A stretch of 10,021 bases of DNA, from assembly GCA_027485365.1 (NCBI GenBank), contig JAIXRD010000014.1, positions 1 to 10,021 on the forward strand, written 5' to 3'. The translations under genes were made by a program, and so were the position numbers. Shown here piece by piece: positions 1-7,005 of this stretch. This DNA comes from Cryomorphaceae bacterium. GTDB lineage: Bacteria; Bacteroidota; Bacteroidia; Flavobacteriales_D; Crocinitomicaceae. Each line of letters begins with the position of its first letter. The stretch's first letter is position 1. Under the pieces are notes generated by a model. That model was given only the letters and a program-made list of their open reading frames with translations. It did not search any database and had not been told where the DNA came from.

Positions 1-457
1 ATGTTTTTGGATTCGGTGTTTTTGAGCTATCCGATGCGATTTCAAGTAAATCAAAGCGACCAATGCCCGACACTTTGAACACCGCAAAAGGGATCGATTT
101 CGAGGTCTTTGCCATGTTAATAGTAGAAATGATAATCTGAGTGGTATGCTCAAAATCATCATCTGATGTTTTACCTTCGACTGAATAATCTAAGATGGTG
201 CCAATACCAAACGCGCCTAATTCCTCAATACGTCCAGTACAATCTTCAATGGTTTCACCTCCACAAAATTGCTTGAAAATGGTAGCTTTTATTAAACCCG
301 ATATCGGTAGACGAAGCGCTAAAGCAAGGTTGGTTGCCCATTTGCCAAAACTTACAACACTCGGTGATGCAATGACTTTGAATAATAAATTGGCGCGTTT
401 TAAGTCACGGTCCGATTTGGATTTAAAGGCGACTTCGGTATTTGTAAAATCTAACAT
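1..457 (-). CDS. Proline dehydrogenase, N-terminal part (cut by left window edge)
   Basis: 152 codons are visible, starting at the ATG at 457-455 and open to the left edge. The protein begins MLDFTNTEVAFKSKSDRDLK and continues through LLFKVIASPSVVSFGKWATN (to about residue 43), FCGGETIEDC (64-73) and GTILDYSVEGK (86-96). This is the N-terminal pattern of Bacteroidota monofunctional proline dehydrogenases (PRODH, PutA N-terminal-like FAD enzyme), which I recall as roughly 390 residues. The family oxidises L-proline to pyrroline-5-carboxylate and passes electrons to the membrane quinone pool. The FAD/proline-binding barrel residues lie mostly outside the window, so catalytic competence cannot be judged. 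It is divergent from aroB across 59 bp. An opposite-strand reading frame at 195-497 is its shadow. There is no Shine-Dalgarno before the start. A TAnnTTTG promoter element ends only 3 nt upstream. Confidence 0.85.
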   Translation of the reverse strand, partial: MLDFTNTEVAFKSKSDRDLKRANLLFKVIASPSVVSFGKWATNLALALRLPISGLIKATIFKQFCGGETIEDCTGRIEELGAFGIGTILDYSVEGKTSDDDFEHTTQIIISTINMAKTSKSIPFAVFKVSGIGRFDLLEIASDSSKTPNPKT

Positions 458-460
458 ACG

Positions 461-468
461 CAAAATTA
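461..468 (-). promoter_or_regulatory. Possible -7 element (TAATTTTG) for proline dehydrogenase
   Basis: Read on the minus strand, TAATTTTG matches the Bacteroidota sigma-70 -7 consensus TAnnTTTG at every fixed position. It ends 3 nt before the ATG at 457, so the expected transcription start would fall on or next to the start codon. I see no TTG -33 element at the usual spacing, so this is weak. The match could be chance, because the motif has only six fixed bases and this DNA is AT-rich. Confidence 0.3.
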
Positions 469-504
469 ACGCTTTTTTGGGAGTCAGCGCGGCATAAAGT
501 TTAA

Positions 505-512
505 TACATTTG
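505..512 (+). promoter_or_regulatory. Possible -7 element (TACATTTG) for aroB
   Basis: TACATTTG fits the Bacteroidota consensus TAnnTTTG exactly and lies 4 nt before the aroB ATG at 517. The nearest upstream TTG (477-479, within a T-run) is 25 nt away, longer than the usual spacing to a -33 element. If used, transcription would begin about 1-2 nt before the ATG, or at the second ATG at 520. No Shine-Dalgarno-like sequence is present, which fits either a leaderless message or the SD-poor initiation common in this phylum. Confidence 0.4.
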
Positions 513-516
513 TCCT

Positions 517-1593
517 ATGATGACCATCCAATTTAATGGCACTCCGATTCACTTAGGTTCGCTTGAATCCGGTCCGTTTAACGCCTTGCTCGAGGAGTAC
601 AGTACGCGTAAAAAAGTCATTGTAGTGGATGAAAACACCCACGATTGTTGCCTTGAGTATTTGCTCACGGCCTTTCCTTCGCTAGAAGATGCGGAAGTGA
701 TGTTACTGCCTGCCGGAGAGGAGAACAAAGCCCTTGAAGTTTGTTATCAGGTATGGTCGGCTATGCTGGAATATCAGATTAATAGAAACGACTTAGTGAT
801 TAACTTAGGAGGTGGCGTGGTAACTGACCTAGGTGGGTTTATTGCTTCTGTTTACAAACGGGGGATTGATTTTATTCATATTCCAACGTCACTGATGGGG
901 ATGGTAGATGCAGCGATTGGAGGGAAAAATGGGGTTGATTTGAACGGACTTAAAAACATCATTGGAACCATTACTCAACCGAAAGCTATTTTCGTGGACT
1001 CAGGGTTTTTAGAGACCTTACCCGCCGAGGAGATTTTTAATGGGTATGCTGAAATGTTAAAGCATGCACTTATTTTAGATGCTGCATATTGGAACCAGTT
1101 GAAGGTGCTTAATACAGAAGAAGAGCTAATTCAATTGACAAACATTATTAGATCCATAGAACTGAAAAAACAAGTAGTAGAGGCGGATCCAACCGAGAAA
1201 GGGAAGCGAAAATTATTGAATTTTGGTCATTCGCTGGGACATGCCTTAGAATCCTATTTTCTAAGCAAGCAAGCCATCGCCCATGGTCATGCGGTAGCAC
1301 TTGGAATGATTGGGGAAAGTTATGTTTCCTATAAACGTGGTGTGCTAGCGGTAGATGAATACCGAGAAATTGAGCAATGCATTATTCGTGTTTTCCCCAT
1401 GCTTGAAATCCCAGAGGAAGCCATAGAAGAGCTAATAGAACTCATGCGAAACGATAAGAAGAACGAACGCAATACCTTGAATTTTGTCCTATTGGAATGC
1501 ATCGGAAAAGCACAAGTCAATGCAGAAATGACTTCATCAGAAGTAGGGGAGGCCTTGCTTCATTTATCCCTTCTTGCGCAACACGGCAACTAA
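517..1593 (+). CDS. aroB: 3-dehydroquinate synthase
   Basis: Second step of the shikimate pathway, a cytosolic NAD+- and divalent-metal-dependent enzyme converting DAHP to 3-dehydroquinate. The 358 residues match the usual AroB length. Visible signatures are PAGEENK (65-71), the NAD-binding GGGVVTDLGGF (98-108), the active-site run HIPTSLMGMVDAAIGGKNGVD (121-141), GYAEMLKH (176-183) with metal ligand Glu179, NFGHSLGHALE (235-245) with a metal-binding His, and HGHAVALGM (256-264) with the last metal His at 256. The more usual HGEAV is HGHAV here. The start could be ATG 517 or the adjacent ATG 520 (MMTIQ). The gene is divergent from proline dehydrogenase and convergent with the S46 peptidase. 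No second shikimate gene is next to it. Its product chorismate is the substrate of PabB encoded further right. Confidence 0.96.
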   Translation: MMTIQFNGTPIHLGSLESGPFNALLEEYSTRKKVIVVDENTHDCCLEYLLTAFPSLEDAEVMLLPAGEENKALEVCYQVWSAMLEYQINRNDLVINLGGGVVTDLGGFIASVYKRGIDFIHIPTSLMGMVDAAIGGKNGVDLNGLKNIIGTITQPKAIFVDSGFLETLPAEEIFNGYAEMLKHALILDAAYWNQLKVLNTEEELIQLTNIIRSIELKKQVVEADPTEKGKRKLLNFGHSLGHALESYFLSKQAIAHGHAVALGMIGESYVSYKRGVLAVDEYREIEQCIIRVFPMLEIPEEAIEELIELMRNDKKNERNTLNFVLLECIGKAQVNAEMTSSEVGEALLHLSLLAQHGN

Positions 1594-1594
1594 C

Positions 1595-1619
1595 AAAAAA
1601 GGCCCCCAAAGGGAGCCTT
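1595..1619 (-). terminator. Rho-independent terminator of the leftward gene cluster
   Basis: Arms at 1599-1607 and 1611-1619 form a 9-bp stem with one internal C-A mismatch and a 3-nt AAA loop. On the minus strand the stem is followed by TTTTTTG (from 1600 leftwards), the U-tract of an intrinsic terminator for the S46 peptidase gene, whose stop is 25 nt upstream. On the plus strand the hairpin has no T-run after it (AATCAAGC), so it would be at best a weak stop for aroB, although it sits 5 nt past the aroB stop codon. Confidence 0.8.
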
Positions 1620-1643
1620 AATCAAGCTAAATGATGAAATCCA

Positions 1644-3776
1644 TTAACGGATGATAGTCATTTCATCTACAATGTGTTTCGCTCCTGAAAATTTATCGAT
1701 GATAAACAATACGTAGCGAATATCCACATTAATGGTCTTTTGTAGGTTTGAATCAAAAATCACATCCCCAGCCATTGCTTCAATGTTGCCGTCAAATGCC
1801 AATCCGATTAATTCTCCTTTACCGTTTAATACAGGCGACCCCGAGTTTCCTCCTGTGATGTCATTATTCGTTAGAAAGTTTACCGGCATATGACCGTCTT
1901 TGTCGCCGTACTCTCCGAAATCTTTCGTGTTATTAAGGTCAATCAATCGTTGCGGCAAATCGAATTCTTCATCCTTCGGTTTATACTTGTTGATGGTCCC
2001 TTGAAGTGTAGTGAAGTAATTTGTTTTCGCATCATTTCGCTTGTCAGCAGGAAGCGCACTCACTGTACCAAAGGTCAAACGCATGGTGCTGTTTGCATCT
2101 GGGTATTTAACTGGGCTCAAACCAGACTCGCGCATTCCTTTTACTAACTTACGGTAAGCTTTCACATAATCTGCCTGAAGTTGCATCATTTCTGGTGTAG
2201 TTGCATTTAAATGCGCAATTAATTCTTGAGAGAATTTAATCATTGGATCAGCTGAAACATCATACTTCGTTTCCCCATTAATCCAAGAAATAACCTTCTC
2301 TTGATAACTAAAAATTGAAGCGCTTAACATGGATGTTGCGCGCATGGCAACTGCATCAGGATTCTCAAAACCAGCCGGTTGCTTATATCCCGCTTTTGTC
2401 ATGTACAAGACGAGTCCATTCAGTAGGATTTCTTTTTCTGTTGGAAGCGATACTGTACTGTAGAATTCTTCCACTGCCGCAAGTAAATCCGCTTGAAGTT
2501 CTTTTTTCTTAGCTGCATCTGCTTTGTCGTATTCTATTAATTTCGCTCCTAGGTTTCTTGAAATCATTGCAAATTCCGAATACCGCAATAAGATGGAGAG
2601 GTAGTTATCATGTCGAGACTTTTCGTTAGTAGCCGCATAGTATTTATTAATAGTAGCCACTACATTTCCGTATTCTTTACGGTTTTTACGTTTATTTGCC
2701 CATTTATCGAATGACGCTTCGTTGATTGCTTTGGATTTTGCCGTTTCAAACTTTGTTAAGGCATCAATCATTCCTTGACGGTTTTTCCAATAATTCGCTA
2801 GGCGTGCGTATTTAGAGGCATAATTCAACCGAACATTATCGTCTTTATCCATGTCATTTTTCATGGCGTCCATGGCGGTTTTTGATGCTTCAACCCAAGC
2901 AGGGTAGGCATACTTAACATTCTGGTCGATTCCAGAAGCAGGCAACCAACGGTTGGTTCGACCTGGAAAACCAAGAATCATAGCGAAATCACCTTCCTTT
3001 ACCCCTTGAATATTGACTTTCAAGTGAACTTTTGGTGTTAATGGAACATTGCTTGTAGAATACTCAGCCGGATTACCGTTGGCATCTGCATAGATTCTAA
3101 ACATTGAGAAATCACCGGTATGACGAGGCCACTCCCAATTGTCAGTGTCGCCACCAAACTTACCAATTGAATTCGGAGGTGTACCTACCAATCGAACGTC
3201 TTTATAGTCTTGGAAAACGAAATAGTAGTATTCGTTTCCTTGGAAGAATGAACGCACTTGCACTACATATTTTCCACCTTCATTATTTTCTTTTTCAATT
3301 AGAGCAATCTCGTCTTTAATGATTTTCTCGCGTTCTGCTTCCGTCATTTGATCATTTACCTTTCCTAATATGCGTTTAGACACATCATCCATACGAACAA
3401 AGAAGCGAACAAATAGAGATTTTGGTTTCAACTCGTCGGCTTTTGTTGCTGCCCAATACCCATTCGTTAGGTGATCTTCTGCTGGGGTTGACAATTCAGC
3501 AATGGCGTCATATCCGCAGTGGTGATTGGTTAATACTAGGCCTTGAGATGAAATCAATTCAGCGGTACACCCCCCGTTAAATTGAACCACAGCGTCCTTT
3601 AAACTGGAATGGTTAATGCTGTAAATTTCTTCTGCTGTCAACTGCAATCCGAGTTTTTCCATATCACGTTGATTCAAACGTTCAATGAACATTAAGAACC
3701 ACATTCCTTCGTCGGCTCGAACAAAGAACCCAACAAAAAGGATAATGGCTAAGAGTGTGTGTTTCATGTTTTTCAT
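1644..3776 (-). CDS. S46-family dipeptidyl-peptidase, DPP7-like
   Basis: A 710-residue periplasmic serine exopeptidase that removes dipeptides from peptide N-termini, supplying amino acids. The S46 hallmarks are present. The mature N-terminus is near DEGMW (22-26). LVLTNHHCGYD (80-90) carries catalytic His86, with Cys70/Cys87 placed for the chymotrypsin-fold disulfide. GGDTDNWEWPRHTGDF (208-223) carries catalytic Asp222 and the Asn213/Trp214 region that binds the substrate amino terminus in characterised homologues. TGGNSGSPV (641-649) carries nucleophile Ser645. A helical cap domain lies between the two halves of the protease fold. Eighteen residues after Ser645 is Gly663 (FDGN), the position that is Gly in DPP7 and Arg in DPP11, so a preference for non-acidic, hydrophobic P1 residues is inferred. 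It is the last gene of the leftward cluster, 45 nt after the Crp-like gene. An in-frame ATG at codon 4 is an alternative start. Confidence 0.95.
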   Translation of the reverse strand: MKNMKHTLLAIILFVGFFVRADEGMWFLMFIERLNQRDMEKLGLQLTAEEIYSINHSSLKDAVVQFNGGCTAELISSQGLVLTNHHCGYDAIAELSTPAEDHLTNGYWAATKADELKPKSLFVRFFVRMDDVSKRILGKVNDQMTEAEREKIIKDEIALIEKENNEGGKYVVQVRSFFQGNEYYYFVFQDYKDVRLVGTPPNSIGKFGGDTDNWEWPRHTGDFSMFRIYADANGNPAEYSTSNVPLTPKVHLKVNIQGVKEGDFAMILGFPGRTNRWLPASGIDQNVKYAYPAWVEASKTAMDAMKNDMDKDDNVRLNYASKYARLANYWKNRQGMIDALTKFETAKSKAINEASFDKWANKRKNRKEYGNVVATINKYYAATNEKSRHDNYLSILLRYSEFAMISRNLGAKLIEYDKADAAKKKELQADLLAAVEEFYSTVSLPTEKEILLNGLVLYMTKAGYKQPAGFENPDAVAMRATSMLSASIFSYQEKVISWINGETKYDVSADPMIKFSQELIAHLNATTPEMMQLQADYVKAYRKLVKGMRESGLSPVKYPDANSTMRLTFGTVSALPADKRNDAKTNYFTTLQGTINKYKPKDEEFDLPQRLIDLNNTKDFGEYGDKDGHMPVNFLTNNDITGGNSGSPVLNGKGELIGLAFDGNIEAMAGDVIFDSNLQKTINVDIRYVLFIIDKFSGAKHIVDEMTIIR
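3714..3776 (-). other. Signal peptide of the S46 peptidase
   Basis: Residues 1-21 have a lysine-containing n-region (Lys2, Lys5), a hydrophobic core LLAIILFVGFFV (8-19), and a probable signal peptidase I site after VRA (19-21), giving a mature start DEGMW as in related enzymes. Arg at -2 is unusual but allowed. There is no lipobox cysteine, so a soluble periplasmic protein is expected. Confidence 0.75.
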
Positions 3777-3821
3777 AGTTTTCTGAATTAAGGATGGCTA
3801 ATATACTGAAATAAGTAGAAT

Positions 3822-4460
3822 TTAAATCGCTTTTTGTCCACGCGATTTTTGAATGCGTTGTTTTTTCATGCGACTCAAGGATTCGGGTAAGATTCCTAAA
3901 TAGGAGGCAATCTGGTGTTGAGGAACAAGCTGCTCGATGCTTGGGTGGCGATCAATGAGCGCTAGATATCGCTCTTCGGCACTGGCTGAAACTGTAAGAA
4001 ACAAACGTTTTTGTAGCACAGCAAGCGTTCGCTGCGCCATTATTCTAAACAAGCGCTCCATCTGCGGGATATGCTTAAAAATCTCATCTATTCCGTCATG
4101 CGTAAAGGCAAGAATCCAAGTGTCCTCTAATGCCTGAACATTAAGTTGAGAGGGAGAGCGCAATTCAAAACTCGCTAAATCCCCAATCCACCAATCTTTA
4201 AACCCAAAATACAAGACATGCTCTTGAGATTTTCCGTCGATATAGAACACACGCATGGTGCCGGCTATAATGAAAGCTTGTTCAAATCCCAAGTCTCCTT
4301 CACGCAGAAAATACGTTTTACGTTTTATATTGCGCAGGGTAAACCGCTGCTTTATAAACACTTTATCAGCTTCGGAAAGCGTAACCCGTTGTTGGATATA
4401 GGTAAAGAGGTCACGATAAGCGTTCTCTTCCGTTACGAGAGTTGCATTCGAATTCTCCAT
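3822..4460 (-). CDS. Crp/Fnr-family transcriptional regulator
   Basis: 212 residues with an N-terminal cyclic-nucleotide-binding-like beta-barrel (about 30-125: FLREGD 51-56, FIIAGTMRVFYIDG 63-76, GDLASFEL 93-100), a long dimerisation helix (about 127-155), and a C-terminal winged HTH with VPQHQIASYLGILPESLSRMK (179-199). The HTH ending matches many Bacteroidota Crp-like regulators. The cAMP-contacting pattern of E. coli Crp (GE...L followed by Arg-x-Ala) is absent: the equivalent stretch reads GDLASFELRSPSQLNVQA. No Fnr-type cysteine cluster is present, so the signal is unknown. Its start overlaps the end of the rRNA methyltransferase gene by 28 nt. The next in-frame Met is at codon 134, so a shorter start is unlikely. 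The S46 peptidase gene follows after 45 nt and is a plausible but unproven target. Confidence 0.9.
   Translation of the reverse strand: MENSNATLVTEENAYRDLFTYIQQRVTLSEADKVFIKQRFTLRNIKRKTYFLREGDLGFEQAFIIAGTMRVFYIDGKSQEHVLYFGFKDWWIGDLASFELRSPSQLNVQALEDTWILAFTHDGIDEIFKHIPQMERLFRIMAQRTLAVLQKRLFLTVSASAEERYLALIDRHPSIEQLVPQHQIASYLGILPESLSRMKKQRIQKSRGQKAI
3824..3848. repeat. Small inverted repeat at the end of the Crp-like gene
   Basis: Arms AAATCGC (3824-3830) and GCGATTT (3842-3848) are perfect 7-bp complements separated by 11 nt, spanning the stop codon of the regulator gene. There is no clear U-tract on the minus strand after it (it reads AAATTC). It could be a weak attenuator between the regulator and the S46 peptidase, or chance. 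Confidence 0.25.
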
Positions 4461-5758
4461 TCTTTAGGATATAAATTGTTAAAACGATTTCCAAGATGCT
4501 TAATAAATCCTAAGCCCATTTCTTTAAAGGTTACAATATAAAACCCCGGATCCTGAGCTTGAACCGGAAAGGTTTCTCCTCTTAAATATTGCAGCGCCTC
4601 ACGTTCCGTAAGCTCGATGCGTTTAATATTAGTTTCTATAGAATTCATCAAGGCCAATTCATGAAAAGGAATCCATCCTTTTGGACTTTGTTCCGCGATC
4701 TTGACCCCTTTTTTTATAATTCGAAGTGGACTGTCGATTGATTTGAGCAACACGAGCGTTTCCTTACTTAGTAAATGTAGCCCTGTTAGTTCTTCAATAA
4801 GCACTTGGTTTTCTGCTGGCGTAATACCAAAGATTGGATTTTTCCAAACAGGACCTTGCTCATTTCCAAGCGATCGAATTATGGTGCCTTTTTTACGCAA
4901 CACGGCAACATACAATCCTTCAGATTCCGTAGTACCGGGGAGGAAATAATGTCCGAGTTTGCTTCTACCAGGAACACAAGCGGAAGGCACATTCCATGAA
5001 ACCAATTCAAAGGAACCATCGGCCAAAAGGTGTGTTATTTGGTCTTCATTTTCCAATTGGTTGAAGGTACAGGTAGAATAAACTAAATATCCGCCTGGTT
5101 TTACCGATTGAATCACGTGACCCAACAACTCGGTTTGCCGAGCCGCACAAAGCACAGGGGAATCGGGCTTCCATTCGGTGCGCGCATTTTTATCCTTACG
5201 AAACATCCCTTCTCCAGAACAAGGGGCATCTACTAACACCACATCGAAACAATCCATTAGCTCGGTAAAAGCTTCCGGTGAATCATTAGAAACCAGCACA
5301 TTATCCACGCCCCATTTGCCCAAATTCTCCGCAAGAATATTGCTTCGGTGTCGATTAATCTCATTCGCAAGTATCGCTGAATTTAAGGGTAGGGCATCCA
5401 ACATGGCACTTGTTTTTCCTCCAGGGGCTGCACAAAGATCCAATACGTGCGCACCTTCTGGCAATTTAAGTTGTTTTATTAAATCGGAAAGTACCATGGA
5501 GGCTGCTTCTTGTGCATAGTAAACACCTGCATGATAGCTTGGGTCTAAGGTAAAGGAAGGCCGCTCTTCTAAATAGTATCCCATTGCACACCACGAAACT
5601 GGACGCATTGTAGAAATATCTTTAGCCGATGCTTTTCTTGGGTTTATACGAATCGAAATCGGAGAAGGCTGGTCTAAGGCATCAATTAATTGTTCGCCAA
5701 ACGGAGAATTCAATCGAATGGAATCAATAAATGCTTCGGGAAGCGGGGTGCTTAACAT
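4433..5758 (-). CDS. RsmF-type rRNA (cytosine-C5)-methyltransferase
   Basis: A 441-residue NOL1/NOP2/Sun-family, SAM-dependent enzyme that makes 5-methylcytosine in RNA, most likely 16S rRNA. Visible features are an N-terminal RNA-binding stretch with SIRINPRK (35-42), YYAQEAASMVLSDLI (80-94), the SAM-binding motif VLDLCAAPGGKT (105-116), motif IV DAPCSGEGMFRK (177-188) with Cys180, and motif VI YSTCTFNQLENE (227-238) with nucleophile Cys230. Both conserved cysteines are present. The C-terminus (about 290-441), ending GLGFIKHLGNRFNNLYPKEW (415-434), is the PUA-like extension of RsmF-type rather than RsmB-type enzymes, and no NusB-like N-domain is seen. The exact target cytosine cannot be read from sequence. 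The start overlaps the tilS stop by 7 nt, and the end overlaps the Crp-like gene by 28 nt. Confidence 0.92.
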   Translation of the reverse strand: MLSTPLPEAFIDSIRLNSPFGEQLIDALDQPSPISIRINPRKASAKDISTMRPVSWCAMGYYLEERPSFTLDPSYHAGVYYAQEAASMVLSDLIKQLKLPEGAHVLDLCAAPGGKTSAMLDALPLNSAILANEINRHRSNILAENLGKWGVDNVLVSNDSPEAFTELMDCFDVVLVDAPCSGEGMFRKDKNARTEWKPDSPVLCAARQTELLGHVIQSVKPGGYLVYSTCTFNQLENEDQITHLLADGSFELVSWNVPSACVPGRSKLGHYFLPGTTESEGLYVAVLRKKGTIIRSLGNEQGPVWKNPIFGITPAENQVLIEELTGLHLLSKETLVLLKSIDSPLRIIKKGVKIAEQSPKGWIPFHELALMNSIETNIKRIELTEREALQYLRGETFPVQAQDPGFYIVTFKEMGLGFIKHLGNRFNNLYPKEWRIRMQLS

Positions 5759-7005
5759 GCAACAAAGGTAACTTTTAAATAGGAGGGGAGTGAGGGGTTC
5801 GGTGTAAATGCGCGATTCAAACTTACCACTGGAATGCCAATCAGCTGATCGTCAACATACAGTACGGGCCAGTCAAGGCGTTGAAAAGCCGGGATTCCAT
5901 TGTCTTTCAATATAGCATTTACAGTTTTTGTGCTTTTCAATCCCACTGGAACATAGGATTCCTCTAATTTTCCTCGCAGCAACTTGAGTTCACCCTTAAC
6001 CTGATTCGGGTCTAAATAAAACGTTAAGGTGGTAAACTGTGCGGGTAATGATCCTACGGGTTCAATAGAAAAAGAAAAATCAACACAGGGCTCATGACTA
6101 ATTAGGTATATCTTGTCGTTGAACTTTACTAGTTCCTGATAACCTAAAGCGTTGTGTTCTAAAATAACGCGCTTGTTATTCTCCGCTTCAGAAAGCTGGA
6201 TGATAGATTGAATAAAACGAGGCTCGATTTGGAGCAATTTAAATGCCTCAATGAGTAAAGCCGCATCTTCTGTTAACTCCTTAATCGGAATAAATCGTTG
6301 CGTTGTCCATTGCCTAGCACGTACTTTTGCGTTTTCAAAAATCTCAAGGTAGCTCTGATAACATGCGTTTTGCACGATGAGCACCTGCTCTTTGATGGAT
6401 GGATTGAGCTTCTCCAGTGTTGGTATCATATCCAAACGGATTGCATTGCGTAGGTATTTGGAATCCGCATTGCTTTTATCTTCCCTCCAACTGATCCCAT
6501 GGTCCTGCGCAAAATCGATGATTTCCGCCTTCGAAATATGCAAGAAAGGACGTAAAATACCTCCACGTAGTTCATGCATTCCGGCCAATCCTGCCAAGCC
6601 ACTGTTTCTGAATAAATGCAAGAAAAAGGTCTCAATTTGATCGTCTTGATGGTGGGCGGTTACGATTAAAACATCCTTTGAACCGCCAACTAATTCCTTG
6701 AAAAATTGGTAGCGAATGGTACGGGCCTCTTGTTGTAAATTCCCGCCTTCAAGTGTTAAGCGTTCGCCCAAATCAAGCGTTCGTTCATGAAATGAAATCT
6801 TGTGTAGTAAACACAAATCTCGAATCATACGCGCATCGGCCTCGCTGTCCTCACCCCGTAATTGATAATTAACATGGGCCACGGAAAAAGGTAGCTGATA
6901 CGCTAGAAAAGTATGGAACAAAACCATGGAATCAACGCCTGCGCTGCATGCGAGGATGTAATGAGAAGCTAGGTGTTTCGATATGATTTCTTGGGCTTTA
7001 TTCAT
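5752..7005 (-). CDS. tilS: tRNA(Ile)-lysidine synthase
   Basis: ATP-dependent cytosolic enzyme that attaches lysine to C34 of the CAU anticodon of a tRNA-Ile, so that it reads AUA and is charged with isoleucine. It is normally essential. The 417 residues are typical. The N-terminal PP-loop ATPase domain shows ILACSAGVDSMVLF (17-30), AHVNYQLRGEDSEADA (43-58), AHHQDDQIETFFLHLFRNSG (117-136), GILRPFLHISKAEI (149-162) and WREDKSNADSKYLRNAIR (173-190). The C-terminal TilS domain includes LRGKLEESYVPVGLKSTK (343-360) and a final beta-rich segment to 412. The P-loop reads SAGVDS (21-26), where the family norm is SGGxDS. All other motifs are intact, so it is probably functional. It overlaps pabB by 8 nt upstream and the methyltransferase gene by 7 nt downstream. 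Confidence 0.96.
   Translation of the reverse strand: MNKAQEIISKHLASHYILACSAGVDSMVLFHTFLAYQLPFSVAHVNYQLRGEDSEADARMIRDLCLLHKISFHERTLDLGERLTLEGGNLQQEARTIRYQFFKELVGGSKDVLIVTAHHQDDQIETFFLHLFRNSGLAGLAGMHELRGGILRPFLHISKAEIIDFAQDHGISWREDKSNADSKYLRNAIRLDMIPTLEKLNPSIKEQVLIVQNACYQSYLEIFENAKVRARQWTTQRFIPIKELTEDAALLIEAFKLLQIEPRFIQSIIQLSEAENNKRVILEHNALGYQELVKFNDKIYLISHEPCVDFSFSIEPVGSLPAQFTTLTFYLDPNQVKGELKLLRGKLEESYVPVGLKSTKTVNAILKDNGIPAFQRLDWPVLYVDDQLIGIPVVSLNRAFTPNPSLPSYLKVTFVAC

Noticed and set aside
195..497. A 100-codon plus-strand reading frame left of aroB
   Set aside because: It lies almost wholly antisense to the proline dehydrogenase N-terminus, which has clear family similarity. The plus-strand translation resembles nothing and is rich in odd residues.
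1599..1619. Hairpin after aroB as the aroB terminator
   Set aside because: No T-run follows it on the plus strand. The T-run is on the minus strand, so it mainly serves the convergent peptidase gene.
3798..3805. TATATTAG on the minus strand upstream of the S46 gene as a promoter -7 element
   Set aside because: It departs from TAnnTTTG at one fixed position and has no TTG at the proper distance, so it is too weak to list as a promoter.
1577..4909. A 14-base exact repeat CGCAACACGGCAAC at 1577-1590 (end of aroB) and 4896-4909 (inside the methyltransferase gene)
   Set aside because: Each copy is coding sequence in a different strand and frame with no shared flanks. One such match in 10 kb is close to chance expectation.
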